Of a stretch of 64,000 bases of DNA, positions 33,249 to 42,455 are shown piece after piece; positions within the stretch are counted from its first letter, which is position 1, and the number at the start of each line of letters is the position of its first letter. The stretch lies in the NCBI GenBank assembly GCA_026003195.1, contig BPGU01000001.1:543398-607397 (forward strand). Reading direction: 5' to 3'. Source of the stretch: Armatimonadota bacterium (lineage in GTDB: Bacteria > Armatimonadota > HRBIN16). The notes under the pieces are model-generated. The model was given only the letters and a program-made list of their open reading frames with translations, was not told the DNA's origin and did no database searches. The position numbers were made by a program, and so were the translations under genes.

Positions 33249-34457
33249 CTATGCCAGCACCCTCACTGTGTAGCCGTTTTGCCGTAAAAGCCCTTCTATG
33301 TGCGCGATATGCTCGGCGTCGCGCACCTCTACCAGCAGTTCTACCCCTGTCCAGCCGTGTGGGACGGAGGGGTGGATACGGTTATGGTTGACGCTCATGA
33401 TGTTGCCCTGCGCCCGCGCAACCAGCTGCAGCAAGGCGGCGAGACCGCCCGGCCGGTCGGGTACGGCGGTGAAGAAGTGATAGTAGCGACTGGCATGAAG
33501 CATCTCGCGCTCAATCAGGTCGGAAAGCGTTTTGGCGTCGATATTCCCCCCAGAGACCACGATCACCGTCGTTCCACGCAGCCGTACCTTCCCACTCTGC
33601 ACTGCAGCGACGCCCGCCGCACCTGCCCCCTCCGCCACTATCTTCTTGCGCTCCAGTAGCCACAGCACCGCTCGGGCGATACTGCGGTCATCTACGGTCA
33701 CCATCTCGTCGGCGTAGCGTCGGATATATGCAAACGTGCGCTCGGAAGGGGACTTGACGGCGATGCCGTCCGCGAGGGTATAGCGCACCGGCGAAGGTTC
33801 TACCAGCCTGCCCTCCCGCCATGAGCGCACAGCAGTGTCCGCTCCCTCCGATTGCACGCCAATCAAGGAGACACTGGCTTTGCGCAACTTGACCGCCGCC
33901 GCAATGCCTGCAAACAGTCCACCGCCTCCGACGGGCACAACAATCTGCTCCACCTCGGGCAGGTCTTCCAGGATTTCCAGTCCGCAGGTACCCTGTCCAC
34001 AGATGATGTCATCGTGATCGTATGCGGGGACGTAAGTGGCGCCCGTCTCTTGTGCGAAACGCTGTGCCGCTTCCACCGCTTCCGCAAAACCCTCGCCCTG
34101 CAGGATAACCTTCGCGCCATACGCCTTTGCCGCCTGCATTTTGGCGATGGAACCGAACACCGGCATGAAGATGGTTGCCGGTATCCCAAAGGTCATCGCC
34201 GCCAGCGCAAGCCCCTGCGCGTGGTTGCCTGCCGAACCGGTGACTACCCCTCGCGCGCGCACTTCCGGTGGTAGGCGACGCAAGCACTCGTACGCTCCGC
34301 GAATCTTGAATGAGCCGGTGCGCTGGAAACTTTCCACTTTCAGCCACACCGGCACGCCCGTCAGCTCGCTCAACATGCGCGCAGGGATCAGAGGGGTGTG
34401 CTGGACCAGCCCCTTTGCTGCCTGCTGTGCTTCCTCGATACGCTCTAAAGTGACCAT
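33249..34457 (-). CDS. ilvA: Threonine ammonia-lyase with C-terminal ACT domain
   Basis: This PLP enzyme deaminates threonine to 2-oxobutanoate, the first step of isoleucine synthesis or of threonine breakdown. The 402-residue protein has the PLP lysine in RTGSFKIRGA, the phosphate loop VPVGGGGLFAGI and the substrate loop SAGNHAQGLA. A C-terminal ACT-like domain starts at HFFTAVPDRPGGLAAL, as in the short ilvA/tdcB-like enzymes. ATG 34457 overlaps the upstream gene by 13 bases; extension of the frame upstream is not conserved. Confidence 0.9.
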   Translation of the reverse strand: MVTLERIEEAQQAAKGLVQHTPLIPARMLSELTGVPVWLKVESFQRTGSFKIRGAYECLRRLPPEVRARGVVTGSAGNHAQGLALAAMTFGIPATIFMPVFGSIAKMQAAKAYGAKVILQGEGFAEAVEAAQRFAQETGATYVPAYDHDDIICGQGTCGLEILEDLPEVEQIVVPVGGGGLFAGIAAAVKLRKASVSLIGVQSEGADTAVRSWREGRLVEPSPVRYTLADGIAVKSPSERTFAYIRRYADEMVTVDDRSIARAVLWLLERKKIVAEGAGAAGVAAVQSGKVRLRGTTVIVVSGGNIDAKTLSDLIEREMLHASRYYHFFTAVPDRPGGLAALLQLVARAQGNIMSVNHNRIHPSVPHGWTGVELLVEVRDAEHIAHIEGLLRQNGYTVRVLA

Positions 34458-35911
34458 TTGTGGCGAATATCCCACCAGAGAGAAAGAATTGCCAGTAAAG
34501 CTATCCCGGCTAGCAGCAGGGCAGAGTGGTCGACCACCAGAAAAGCCAGCGGTGACACAGCCGAGAGCACGACGAGAGGAACATGACGCCCCTGCAGCGA
34601 CCACATGCCCAGAACGGAGGCCACCGCGCTACCCAACAGCGCCGCCCACTCCACTGCCGTATAGCTGAGCAGCATCGGCACCACCAGGAAGCCCAGCCCC
34701 ATGCCCAGCACGGCGAACAACCATCGAATCGGGGCAACGCGCAAAGCACCCAGCAGAGCCAGCAAAACACTCCAGATTCCAAACGCTATCAGCGCTACCG
34801 GCAAGAAGTTCAGGACCTTCAGCATCGTCTCCTGCGCAGTGGCGTCAGCAGGAAACGCCAGCGCCACTCTCTGTGAGGTAATCACGTTGTGCAGCTCCCA
34901 GATTGCCTGATTACCCCGACGCTCGGTCGGCGCGAGAGAGCGGCGCAGCAGGCGTGGCGGGCTATCAGACTCCACCACCAGTCGGAAGTCTCCGGTGCGC
35001 CGCCTGCCCGACCCGATGTCGTAGTGCCATCCTTCGCCCAGAGTTGCTTGAAACTGCGTCACCGCTGTAACCAGTGTACCTGGTGGCAGTTTGCCCTCCC
35101 AGGTGTACTGGCCGTACTGGTTGGGTTCCGTGACTACACGGTCCCCCACTTTCAGTTCGAAACCCTCAATGGTGCCGGGAGGCTCTGGCAGCGGGAACAC
35201 GAACCGCGCCTGTACTTCGGAGTCCAGCGGGTTGCGGAAGGTATAGCGACCAGCAAAAGTAAGCCGGTAGAAAAACCGCCCACGAGCACCCCGGCGGGTC
35301 TGGAAGCGGGCGTTCACATCCGCGCGCTCGATGGTTATGGGCACCTCCTCCAGCATGGTTATCTTGCGCGTAATCACCCACTCCTCACCGACTCGGCGCA
35401 CGGCAACCTCTACCTCCGGGGTTTTGGCGGCATAAGGCACCTGCTCCCGCAAATACGGCAGAAGACTTTGCAGCTGTGGAACACCGCCCTTCATCGGAAC
35501 CTGCGCCACCTGCGCAGGAAACACATAGTCGCGGGTGTAGGTTCGCTCGTGCAGATATGCGGCAACGGGTCCATACTGATACAGTATCCCGACCGGCGCC
35601 TCTTCTCCGGGCGTGTACGGCGAATCCGCCTCTACCTTCCGACGCTCCACCATTGCGTCGACGCTGAAGTTCAACAGAAGCACCTCCAGCACCAGCAACA
35701 AGAGGGCAATAACGCCTATTCCCAGCGCAGCTAGCCGAGCTGAGACTGCTTTCCAGAAGCGGTCGAAGCTATCCCTGTCACGTAGATAAAATACCAGAGC
35801 GAGAACCGCCGCGAGCGCTGCCAGCAGCACCACCCACGGTGCGACAGACCGCAAGAAATCAGCGAAACGGCTCAGCGCAGCGTAGAACCATACCGCAAAC
35901 TGCTGCACCAT
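34445..35911 (-). CDS. Multi-span inner-membrane protein with a large extracytoplasmic beta domain
   Basis: The 488-residue protein has two N-terminal spans (VVLLAALAAVLALVFYL and GIGVIALLLLVLEVLLLNF), a beta-rich central domain of about 270 residues, and five or so C-terminal spans. The layout, with paired N-terminal and clustered C-terminal helices around a large soluble domain and LPPGTLVTAV, resembles CreD-like inner-membrane proteins. The likeness is architectural only. It overlaps ilvA by 13 bases; a shared role is not evident. Confidence 0.6.
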   Translation of the reverse strand: MVQQFAVWFYAALSRFADFLRSVAPWVVLLAALAAVLALVFYLRDRDSFDRFWKAVSARLAALGIGVIALLLLVLEVLLLNFSVDAMVERRKVEADSPYTPGEEAPVGILYQYGPVAAYLHERTYTRDYVFPAQVAQVPMKGGVPQLQSLLPYLREQVPYAAKTPEVEVAVRRVGEEWVITRKITMLEEVPITIERADVNARFQTRRGARGRFFYRLTFAGRYTFRNPLDSEVQARFVFPLPEPPGTIEGFELKVGDRVVTEPNQYGQYTWEGKLPPGTLVTAVTQFQATLGEGWHYDIGSGRRRTGDFRLVVESDSPPRLLRRSLAPTERRGNQAIWELHNVITSQRVALAFPADATAQETMLKVLNFLPVALIAFGIWSVLLALLGALRVAPIRWLFAVLGMGLGFLVVPMLLSYTAVEWAALLGSAVASVLGMWSLQGRHVPLVVLSAVSPLAFLVVDHSALLLAGIALLAILSLWWDIRHKWSL

Positions 35912-35996
35912 ACCCCTCGCCCCCTATGTGGAGTTAGAGCGTACGCTTCCCAACGGGTTAACTATATAAGGCATCTCTCCACGATTGCGCTCAGAT

Positions 35997-36980
35997 CTAT
36001 CTCTCCTTCAGCAGCTCCTGTACCTCGGGGCTGTCCAGGTTCTCCTTCGTGACGACGGTGACGCCCGTGTCCACCCGCTTGGGGATGCTGGCGCGGTCGC
36101 CCTTGATGGCTTTCACTGCCAGCTTCACGCCCTCGTAACCCATTTTGAATGGGTTCTGCACAATCAACGCCTGAATCGTTCCGCGCTTCAGGGCGTCAAT
36201 CTCCGGCTGGGCGGCATCGAAAGCCACCAGTTTCACCTTGCCTGCCAGACCGCGCTGTTCCAGCACCGTTGCCGCGCCTACTGCACCCGGCTCGTTCGCT
36301 GCGAAGATACCCACCAGGTCCGGGTTGGCGGTAAGCATATCCTCCGTGACCTGCATGGCGCGTTCCACCTGGCTCTGCGAATACAACACCGGTCCCAGCG
36401 TGACGCCGGGGCACTTCCGAATGCCTTCACGGAAGCCCTGCTCGCGCTGTTCGGAAGAGGCTGCGCCTTTGATGAAGGGTATCATTCCTACCTTGCCCTT
36501 GCCGCCCACCAGCTGGCACAGCACCTCCGCCGCTTTCGCCGCCGCAGCGACGTTGTCCGTCGCCACGAAGCTCAGCGGGTCGTCGGAGTTCACTCCGGAA
36601 TCGATGGTGATAACGGGAATACCCGCCTCCATCGCCTGCTTCACGATGGGTACCATACCATCCGCATCACACGCCGCCATCACGATAGCATCCACTTTCT
36701 GGTTGATGAAATCTTCGAGGATGCGCTGTTGTCCCTCCACATCGGTCTCCTCGGCGGGACCTTTCCACAGAATCTGCACGCCCTCTTCCTGTCCTGCCTG
36801 TTCCGCACCCGCCTTCACCGTCAGCCAGAACGAATGTGCCGTGCCCTTGGGAACGACCGCGATGCGCCATTGCGCTGACGGCGCAGTGGCTGTGTCCGAT
36901 GTTGTCTGGCGCTTCCCACAGGCAGTGAACAACAGGGCAAGTGCTGCCAGCATGCCGAGCATGTACACGAAACGACGCAT
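35997..36980 (-). CDS. Orphan sugar-binding lipoprotein of ABC transport (RbsB-like)
   Basis: The 327-residue protein has a lipoprotein signal (ALALLFTACGK, Cys at +1) and a type I periplasmic-binding fold: IAVVPKGTAHSFWLTVKAGAE, VDAIVMAACDADGMVPIVKQAMEAG, VITIDSGVNSDDPLS, and hinge strands later. GGAGGA precedes ATG 36980. No permease or ATPase gene is adjacent, so it either serves a transporter encoded elsewhere or acts as a sensor. The ligand is probably a monosaccharide; it cannot be specified. Its 5' flank of 201 bases holds no other gene. Confidence 0.85.
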   Translation of the reverse strand: MRRFVYMLGMLAALALLFTACGKRQTTSDTATAPSAQWRIAVVPKGTAHSFWLTVKAGAEQAGQEEGVQILWKGPAEETDVEGQQRILEDFINQKVDAIVMAACDADGMVPIVKQAMEAGIPVITIDSGVNSDDPLSFVATDNVAAAAKAAEVLCQLVGGKGKVGMIPFIKGAASSEQREQGFREGIRKCPGVTLGPVLYSQSQVERAMQVTEDMLTANPDLVGIFAANEPGAVGAATVLEQRGLAGKVKLVAFDAAQPEIDALKRGTIQALIVQNPFKMGYEGVKLAVKAIKGDRASIPKRVDTGVTVVTKENLDSPEVQELLKER

Positions 36981-37181
36981 GGTGTTCCTCCGATACAACC
37001 TGTGATATGCACTGTTCCCTTTTCGCGGAGGAAATGAAGGTTCCTGCTCCACTTGCAACAGGACGATGTTGAGGGTAGCGGTATGAGGTGGCGTTCGTGG
37101 CGACAGATGGGCACACGGTGGCGGTGATGACGCTGGGCAGAGGTGCCTCATTGCCATACCCAGAGGAGCAGGGCTCCCATC

Positions 37182-38027
37182 CTACCCTAAATGCAACACT
37201 CTCTGCAGGCGCGGGGGTGGGGTGCTCTCACGCCGCAATACCCGTATCGTATCGCCGCGCCGGAGCAACATCGCCTGTGCTGCGTTGCCGCTGTGCACTG
37301 CCACCTCTAGCCGCTCACTGCTGCCAAACAGCGCTAGCGGTTGCCCGCGCGGCACGTCGGCGTAGGTACGACATATCGGTAGCAACGCCTTAGCCGAAAC
37401 CACCTCCACCACCGGCTCCTTCACGTCCCAGCGAGCACACCACGCCTCGTAGTCGGCGCGGGTGAGGTTGGTGATGGCGTTGCCGAAGCGGTCGATGTGC
37501 ACCACCGTCGCGCGGATGCCCAGCCAGTCTACCCGAATACGCGGCAGGGGCAACCTCTGCAAACGGGTGAGCGGTGTGCCCAGTTCCTCCAGCAGCACGC
37601 CCTGAGCGAGATGCGCCGCAGTCGGTGCGAAGATGTCTCGCCCGTGAAAGGTGGCGCTGACGCTGGACAGGTGGTAACGTGGGTTATCCAGACAGACCGC
37701 TTGTAGCAACTTCTGCCTCTGCAATACCAGCGTGAAGATGCCGTTATCGGGACCCACGAAGAATGCCTTCGCGGTGCGCAGGGCGATGGGCTTTCGCGCC
37801 GTGCCCACGCCGGGGTCCACCACCGCCACATGGATAGTGCCTTCAGGGAAGTAATCCACCGACACGTCCAGCAAGAACGCACCGGTCGCGATGTCCTGCG
37901 GCGGCACCTCGTGCGTGAGGTCTATCACCGTCGCACCGGGGCAGAGGGAGGCGATGACCCCTTTCATCACGCCCACGTAGGTGTCTTCCGTACCGAAATC
38001 GGTGAGCAGGGTGATGATGGCGTTCAT
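37182..38027 (-). CDS. SAM hydroxide adenosyltransferase (S-adenosylmethionine hydrolase, DUF62)
   Basis: The 281-residue protein belongs to the family that splits SAM into adenosine and methionine (related to fluorinase/chlorinase). It contains ITLLTDFGTEDTYVGVMKG, IDLTHEVPPQD, VVDPGVGT, GPDNGIF, HGRDIFAPTAAHLA and DRFGNAITNL, all in the expected order. The two Asp of the N-terminal domain and the C-terminal Asn/Arg bind SAM. ATG 38027 has AGGAG very close. It diverges from the ECF sigma gene. Confidence 0.92.
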   Translation of the reverse strand: MNAIITLLTDFGTEDTYVGVMKGVIASLCPGATVIDLTHEVPPQDIATGAFLLDVSVDYFPEGTIHVAVVDPGVGTARKPIALRTAKAFFVGPDNGIFTLVLQRQKLLQAVCLDNPRYHLSSVSATFHGRDIFAPTAAHLAQGVLLEELGTPLTRLQRLPLPRIRVDWLGIRATVVHIDRFGNAITNLTRADYEAWCARWDVKEPVVEVVSAKALLPICRTYADVPRGQPLALFGSSERLEVAVHSGNAAQAMLLRRGDTIRVLRRESTPPPRLQRVLHLG

Positions 38028-38222
38028 GCTCCTATGATAACAAAAAGGCGTGAGCCTCGTCTATCTAGATGGATAGTGGGAGGATGTGCGAGCGAAGAGT
38101 GGCGTGCGTCACGCCGGGGTAGTAGCCCCATCGCCGCCTGGCGGAGCCCGCTCACCTGTGCAGACAACGGTGCGGGCACCCGCTGTCTCTCCGCAGTGTG
38201 GGTTGGCGCGAGGGGGAGCCTA

Positions 38223-38236
38223 CGGTGCTCGCACCG
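38223..38236. repeat. Short palindrome upstream of the ECF sigma gene
   Basis: CGGTGC-TC-GCACCG is a perfect 6-bp inverted repeat 21 bases before the sigma gene's ATG, between the start and the AAGGAG ribosome site. It may form a hairpin in the leader or be a binding site; nothing decides. The remainder of the 230-base gap (38028-38257) contains no gene I can support. Confidence 0.35.
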
Positions 38237-38257
38237 AAATAGAGAAGGAGCGACGCA

Positions 38258-38860
38258 ATGGACGCGCGAGTGTGGGAGTGGCGAGTGGCAACCGGAGAAC
38301 ATCCCCGGCAAGAGGGCGAACAACAGCTGATCGAACGCTGTCGCGCAGGCGACATGGAGGCATTCGGCACGCTGTGGCAGCAACACCGCACAGCGGTCTT
38401 TCGCAGTATTCTGGGCATCGTGGGCAATCCGCAGGACGCCGAAGACCTCACGCAAGACGCCTTCTTGCGTGCCTATCGAGCTCTGGACAGCTTTCGCGGC
38501 GAAGCACAACTGCGCACATGGCTCATCCGTATCGGCGTGCATCTGGCGATAGACCACGTGAAGCGTAAAAAGGCGCATCCTGAAGTATCACTGGATTGGG
38601 ACGTGGGCGGTGGGTATGCAGATATCGACCCGCACGCCGCAGCAGAACGCAACGAACTGCGCGAAACGGTGCGCAAGGCGATAGATGCCCTGCCTCCCCA
38701 CCATCGCGCGGTCATTGTGTTGCGAGATATGGAAGGAATGGACTATTCAGAGATGGCGCAGGCGTTAGGGTGCAGTGTGGGTAGCGTGAAACTGCGCCTG
38801 TTCCGTGCCCGACGACTGCTCAAGCAACGACTGGAAGTGCTTCTGGGGGGATCACGATGA
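38258..38860 (+). CDS. ECF RNA polymerase sigma factor
   Basis: The 200-residue protein has region 2 (LWQQHRTAVFRSILGI, DAEDLTQDAFLRAYRALDSF, LRTWLIRIGVHLAIDHVKR) and region 4 (LPPHHRAVIVLRDMEGMDYSEMAQALG, then SVGSVKLRLFRARRLLKQRL). It would direct polymerase to stress promoters with -35 and -10 elements read by these regions. AAGGAG precedes ATG 38258. It overlaps the anti-sigma gene by 4 bases (ATGA), the usual coupling for stoichiometric production. Confidence 0.95.
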   Translation: MDARVWEWRVATGEHPRQEGEQQLIERCRAGDMEAFGTLWQQHRTAVFRSILGIVGNPQDAEDLTQDAFLRAYRALDSFRGEAQLRTWLIRIGVHLAIDHVKRKKAHPEVSLDWDVGGGYADIDPHAAAERNELRETVRKAIDALPPHHRAVIVLRDMEGMDYSEMAQALGCSVGSVKLRLFRARRLLKQRLEVLLGGSR

Positions 38861-39606
38861 GACGGCTCCTGTGCCGATGGGTAGAATACTACCTCGCTCT
38901 GAGCGAGGACGACATAGAACGTGGTTTGCCCGGCTGGGTGCGTCGACACCTGCAGGTGTGTGCGCACTGTCAGGCGGAGGCGCGCGTTTACCGCCGTACG
39001 CGCGAGGTGGTGCGCCAGTATGCCAGCCTGCTACCCGATGCGCCTGCCGGTGGTTGGCAGCCGTTGCAGGTGCGCGGAGAAGCGAAGCAGCGCGGTTTTC
39101 CGTTGCAGATAGCGCTGGTTCCTGTGGCGGTGGCGGTAGTCGCGTGGATTGGCTTGGCGATGTGGCAGAGGGTTTCGCCGCCCACCGATGACGGGCAAAC
39201 CGCTCCTGCGGTCGTGCAGAACGTCATCCCGCCGCATCTGGACGCAGCCATGCCGGAGAAGAATCCTGCTGCTCCAACGACTATTCCTTCCCAGAAAGGC
39301 GGTAAGCCCAAGCAGGAACCGTCCAGGCAGCCCGCTGCACCGGAACAAGCCAAACCTGCTCCTGCGCCGCGTCAAACGCCTTCGACACCGGTGCATCGCC
39401 CGCCGAAGCGCATCCTGATTGCGGCTCAGCCCGTGGCGCAGAACGTGCAGGAAACGCTAGCTCCACCCGTTGCGGAGTCGTTGCCCGAACCGGAAGTGCC
39501 TGTACAGCCGGTGCTGGCGGAAGCGTCTCCTCCTTCGACACACCATATACCGGAAGCTTTTGTGGTGCAACCAGCCTATGCCGCTGCGGCAGGTGGAGTG
39601 GAGTAA
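38857..39606 (+). CDS. Zinc-binding anti-sigma factor with long Pro-rich tail
   Basis: The 249-residue protein has the zf-HC2 motif HLQVCAHC near residue 30, then one membrane span (LVPVAVAVVAWIGLAMWQ, residues about 88-105) and an extracytoplasmic Pro/Ala/Gln-rich tail of 140 residues with low complexity. It would hold the upstream sigma factor in the cytoplasm until an envelope signal acts on the tail. Its ATG overlaps the sigma stop. The next gene, an HtrA-like protein, is 13 bases downstream. Confidence 0.85.
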   Translation: MRRLLCRWVEYYLALSEDDIERGLPGWVRRHLQVCAHCQAEARVYRRTREVVRQYASLLPDAPAGGWQPLQVRGEAKQRGFPLQIALVPVAVAVVAWIGLAMWQRVSPPTDDGQTAPAVVQNVIPPHLDAAMPEKNPAAPTTIPSQKGGKPKQEPSRQPAAPEQAKPAPAPRQTPSTPVHRPPKRILIAAQPVAQNVQETLAPPVAESLPEPEVPVQPVLAEASPPSTHHIPEAFVVQPAYAAAAGGVE

Positions 39607-39619
39607 AGGGGGACGTGCC

Positions 39620-40759
39620 ATGCGGTTGCTGTTATCCTTTCTGTGGCTGCTTCTCATGACCAGTACCGTCTGGGCACAAGGTGTGCTGGACTCTTTGGAG
39701 CGCGAGATGACCACGCTGGCGCGTAAAGTGCAGAACGCGGTGGTCGCCGTGGAAGGAGGCGCACTGGCACCTCCGGGCTCCTCTCCCTCCGCTTTCTGGA
39801 CAAGACCCGAGAACGAACCGACACGCCGGATGCTGGAAACGTTTCGGTTGTTTAACCTGCCCAATCCCATCACCCGCAAGGGCAGTGGTTTTATCGTGGA
39901 CAGGGAGTGGGTACTGACCAGCGCGGATGTGGTACGGGGAGCGGAGCAGTGCGTGGTGCGCCTTGCAGACGGGAGCAAGCTGATGGGCAGGGTGGTGAGT
40001 ATCGATGATGTGACCAATCTGGCAATGGTGAAAGTACCTGCCTTGTCTCTGCCCCCTTTGCCGCTGGGCGACTCGGACAGGATAGAGCAGGGTAACCTGG
40101 TGCTTTGTATGGGCACGCTGGGTGGTTACGAACGGTCACTTGCGTTGTGTGTGGTCGCAGGGAAGGAGCGCACGGGAGTCATCGGTCAACAGCAGTTCCT
40201 CTCGAACCTGATACAGATTTCTGGCGCGATTGGGGCAGGAAGCAGTGGGGCGCCGGTCGTGAATTCGCGAGGAGAAGTTGTTGGGGTCATCGTCGCGAGT
40301 ATTGCGCCAGGCATGCTTTTTCGCCCGCCCGATACAGCGGATAGCAGGCGAGCCGGCACCACCGCGCCCTCTCTGGGCACTGCAGTAGACATGTCGTTGC
40401 TGGGAACAACAGGCGGCGCACTGGCGGTGCCGATTAACGATGTCAAAGCAGTGCTGGACGATATGCGGGCGGGCAGATTGCGCCGTCCCTTCCTGGGCAT
40501 CATGCCTGCGGACCGCGATGGTGCGGAGGGTGCGGAAGTGGTGCGCGTAGTGCCTAATAGTCCCGCAGCCCGGGCAGGCATCCGTCTGGGAGATGTGATC
40601 CTGTCCCTGAACAATGTGCCTGTGCGGCGCGCTGCCGATGTCACCAGCATCTTGCGGCGGATGAAACCCGGCGATAAGATACAGATAGATATCCAGCGTG
40701 GCTCACAACGGCTGCGGATCACCGTCCCACTCGGTGAGAGGGCAAATACACCGCCATGA
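39620..40759 (+). CDS. HtrA/DegP-like PDZ protein with degenerate protease site
   Basis: The 379-residue protein has a signal peptide (MRLLLSFLWLLLMTSTVWAQ), a trypsin-like domain and one PDZ domain (RPFLGIMPADRDGAEG..., VPNSPAARAGIRLGDVIL). Residues equivalent to the HtrA triad are changed: the His of 'NAHVV' is Asp 103 in TSADVVRG, the Asp of 'DLAVLK' is Asn 133 in TNLAMVKV; only Ser 209 in GSSGAPV is kept. It is therefore probably not a serine protease. ATG 39620 gives the signal peptide. It sits between the anti-sigma and thioredoxin-fold genes and overlaps the latter by 4 bases. Confidence 0.85.
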   Translation: MRLLLSFLWLLLMTSTVWAQGVLDSLEREMTTLARKVQNAVVAVEGGALAPPGSSPSAFWTRPENEPTRRMLETFRLFNLPNPITRKGSGFIVDREWVLTSADVVRGAEQCVVRLADGSKLMGRVVSIDDVTNLAMVKVPALSLPPLPLGDSDRIEQGNLVLCMGTLGGYERSLALCVVAGKERTGVIGQQQFLSNLIQISGAIGAGSSGAPVVNSRGEVVGVIVASIAPGMLFRPPDTADSRRAGTTAPSLGTAVDMSLLGTTGGALAVPINDVKAVLDDMRAGRLRRPFLGIMPADRDGAEGAEVVRVVPNSPAARAGIRLGDVILSLNNVPVRRAADVTSILRRMKPGDKIQIDIQRGSQRLRITVPLGERANTPP

Positions 40760-41211
40760 TGTACCGAATACACACTATTGGCACCATTGAAGAGACCATT
40801 GCGCCCTCCTTTACCCTGCCTTCGGCGCACGACGGAAAATCGGTCTCCTTATGGTCATTCCGACAGAGGCAGCCGGTCGGCATCGTGTTCGTTCCTCAAC
40901 CAGGGGACGTATCCGCTGTACTGGAAGCCATCAGCACGTTACTGCGCGACTTCCGCAACACGGGCGCCGCCCCGCTGGTGATAGTGCGCGAACCGCTTTC
41001 TAAGGCACCACACGCACCGATTGTACTCGTAGATCGCGAGGGCGATGCCTTCCGTCGATACGAGTGCGCAGAAGAAGCACTCTGCCTGTTCGGTCTAGAC
41101 CGCTACGGAGCGGTGGTGCATCGTTCTACTTGTGAGGTAGCGCAACTGGAATCCGCACTGCGTCAACTGTTAGACGCCATCGAGTTCTCCGAAATGAAGT
41201 GCCCCGAATGA
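40756..41211 (+). CDS. Peroxiredoxin-fold protein lacking the peroxidatic cysteine
   Basis: The 151-residue protein resembles AhpC/TSA proteins at the start (APSFTLPSAHDGKSVSLWSF, then a hydrophobic strand VGIVFVPQPGD). Where peroxiredoxins have T-x-x-C, this protein reads PGDVSA, without Cys. Later, APIVLVDREGDAFRRYEC and GAVVHRSTCEVAQLESAL fit the remaining fold. Four Cys are present but none at the known catalytic position. It overlaps the HtrA-like gene by 4 bases, so the two are co-translated. Confidence 0.65.
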   Translation: MMYRIHTIGTIEETIAPSFTLPSAHDGKSVSLWSFRQRQPVGIVFVPQPGDVSAVLEAISTLLRDFRNTGAAPLVIVREPLSKAPHAPIVLVDREGDAFRRYECAEEALCLFGLDRYGAVVHRSTCEVAQLESALRQLLDAIEFSEMKCPE

Positions 41212-41224
41212 GGAGTATGATGTA

Positions 41225-41242
41225 CTGCGCCGGTTGGCGCAG
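41225..41242. terminator. Hairpin after the sigma-anti-sigma-HtrA operon
   Basis: CTGCGCC and GGCGCAG form a perfect 7-bp stem around a GGTT loop, 14 bases after the stop of the peroxiredoxin-fold gene. No T-run follows, so it may be a Rho-dependent or weak terminator. Confidence 0.5.
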
Positions 41243-41335
41243 CCACATGACCCACAGGCACGACAGGAATCCTGAACTCCTATGCGGAATCTCATCCACG
41301 CGCTCACGCTTGTTGACAGGAGGATACACCCAACG

Positions 41336-42292
41336 ATGCAGCGCGTCTGGATCCCTGATACCTCCCTGAACGTCTCCAGACTCTGCCTGGGCACGGGCGT
41401 CTTTGGTGCGCGAATCAAGGGCGATAACGCTACCCAGGTGGTGGAAGAGTACCTGCGCCTCGGCGGGAACTTTCTGGATACCGCCCACTGTTATGCCTTC
41501 TGGGAACCAGAAGGCGAGGCGGGTTGTAGTGAGCGTGAATTGGGCAGGATCCTGCGCGATCTGGGCGTGCGTGAGCAGGTAGTGCTGGCAACCAAAGGGG
41601 CACACCCCGATGGAGGACCCAAATACCCACGTCCCGCTCGCTACCTGTCTCCAGAAGTAATGACGCAGGACATCGCCGAGAGCCTGCAACGCCTGCAGGT
41701 GGATACCATAGACCTCTACTACCTGCATCGTGACGACTCGCGCGTGCCTGTAGATGAAATCGTCGACGCCCTGAATGAGCACATCCGGGCGGGGCACATT
41801 CGCTACCTCGGTGCGAGTAACTGGCGCACCGAACGCATCGAACAGGCGAACCGCTATGCTGCCCAGCGCGGCTTGCAGGGGTTCGTCATTTCGCAGGTGC
41901 AGTGGAGTCTGGCAGCCCCCAACTGGCAGATGGGCGAAGACCCCACAGTGCGCTACGTCACCCCCGAAGATGCGGAATGGTACGCGCAGGCAGGTATTCC
42001 TATCGCCGCCTACACCAGCACCGCGCAGGGCTACTTCGCGGGCACGTCAAAAGGCGAAGAGCAATTCGGGCACAACCCTGTGAACGCCGCCCGACGCGAA
42101 CGTGCCCTTCAGCTGGCGCAACAGCTGGGTGTCACGCCGACGCAGGTGGCACTGGCATGGCTGCTGCACCAGAAACCGCTGACCATCCCCATCTTCATGA
42201 CGGGTAATCTGCAACACCTGCGCGAGTGTATGTCAGCCGCAGAGGTGCGGCTGACACCCGAACAGGTACGGTGGCTCGTAGAGGGAGATTGA
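41336..42292 (+). CDS. Aldo/keto reductase
   Basis: The 318-residue cytosolic NADPH-dependent (probably) oxidoreductase has LCLGTGVFGARI, the catalytic Tyr/Asp segment FLDTAHCYAFWEPEGE, TIDLYYLHRDDSRVP (His), and VDEIVDALNEHIRAGHIRYLGASNW. The C-terminus has TPTQVALAWLLHQ and TPEQVRWL, typical of AKR. Start ATG 41336 follows GGAGG at 11 bases; the longer frame begins at 41282 without a site. Substrate unknown. A second, different AKR lies at 44252. Confidence 0.88.
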   Translation: MQRVWIPDTSLNVSRLCLGTGVFGARIKGDNATQVVEEYLRLGGNFLDTAHCYAFWEPEGEAGCSERELGRILRDLGVREQVVLATKGAHPDGGPKYPRPARYLSPEVMTQDIAESLQRLQVDTIDLYYLHRDDSRVPVDEIVDALNEHIRAGHIRYLGASNWRTERIEQANRYAAQRGLQGFVISQVQWSLAAPNWQMGEDPTVRYVTPEDAEWYAQAGIPIAAYTSTAQGYFAGTSKGEEQFGHNPVNAARRERALQLAQQLGVTPTQVALAWLLHQKPLTIPIFMTGNLQHLRECMSAAEVRLTPEQVRWLVEGD

Positions 42293-42455
42293 AGCTCTCG
42301 CAAAGATACGATCACAGAAAGCAGAGGGTGAACTTCCACCCTGAGGTTTCAAACTGCATCAGCAGGAAAAAGCGAAAAGATATCGAAGATGCTCTGTAAG
42401 TAAGTATAACGACATTGTTACTCTTTGTCAGTGTCCAGGAAGGAGGCGGAACAGG

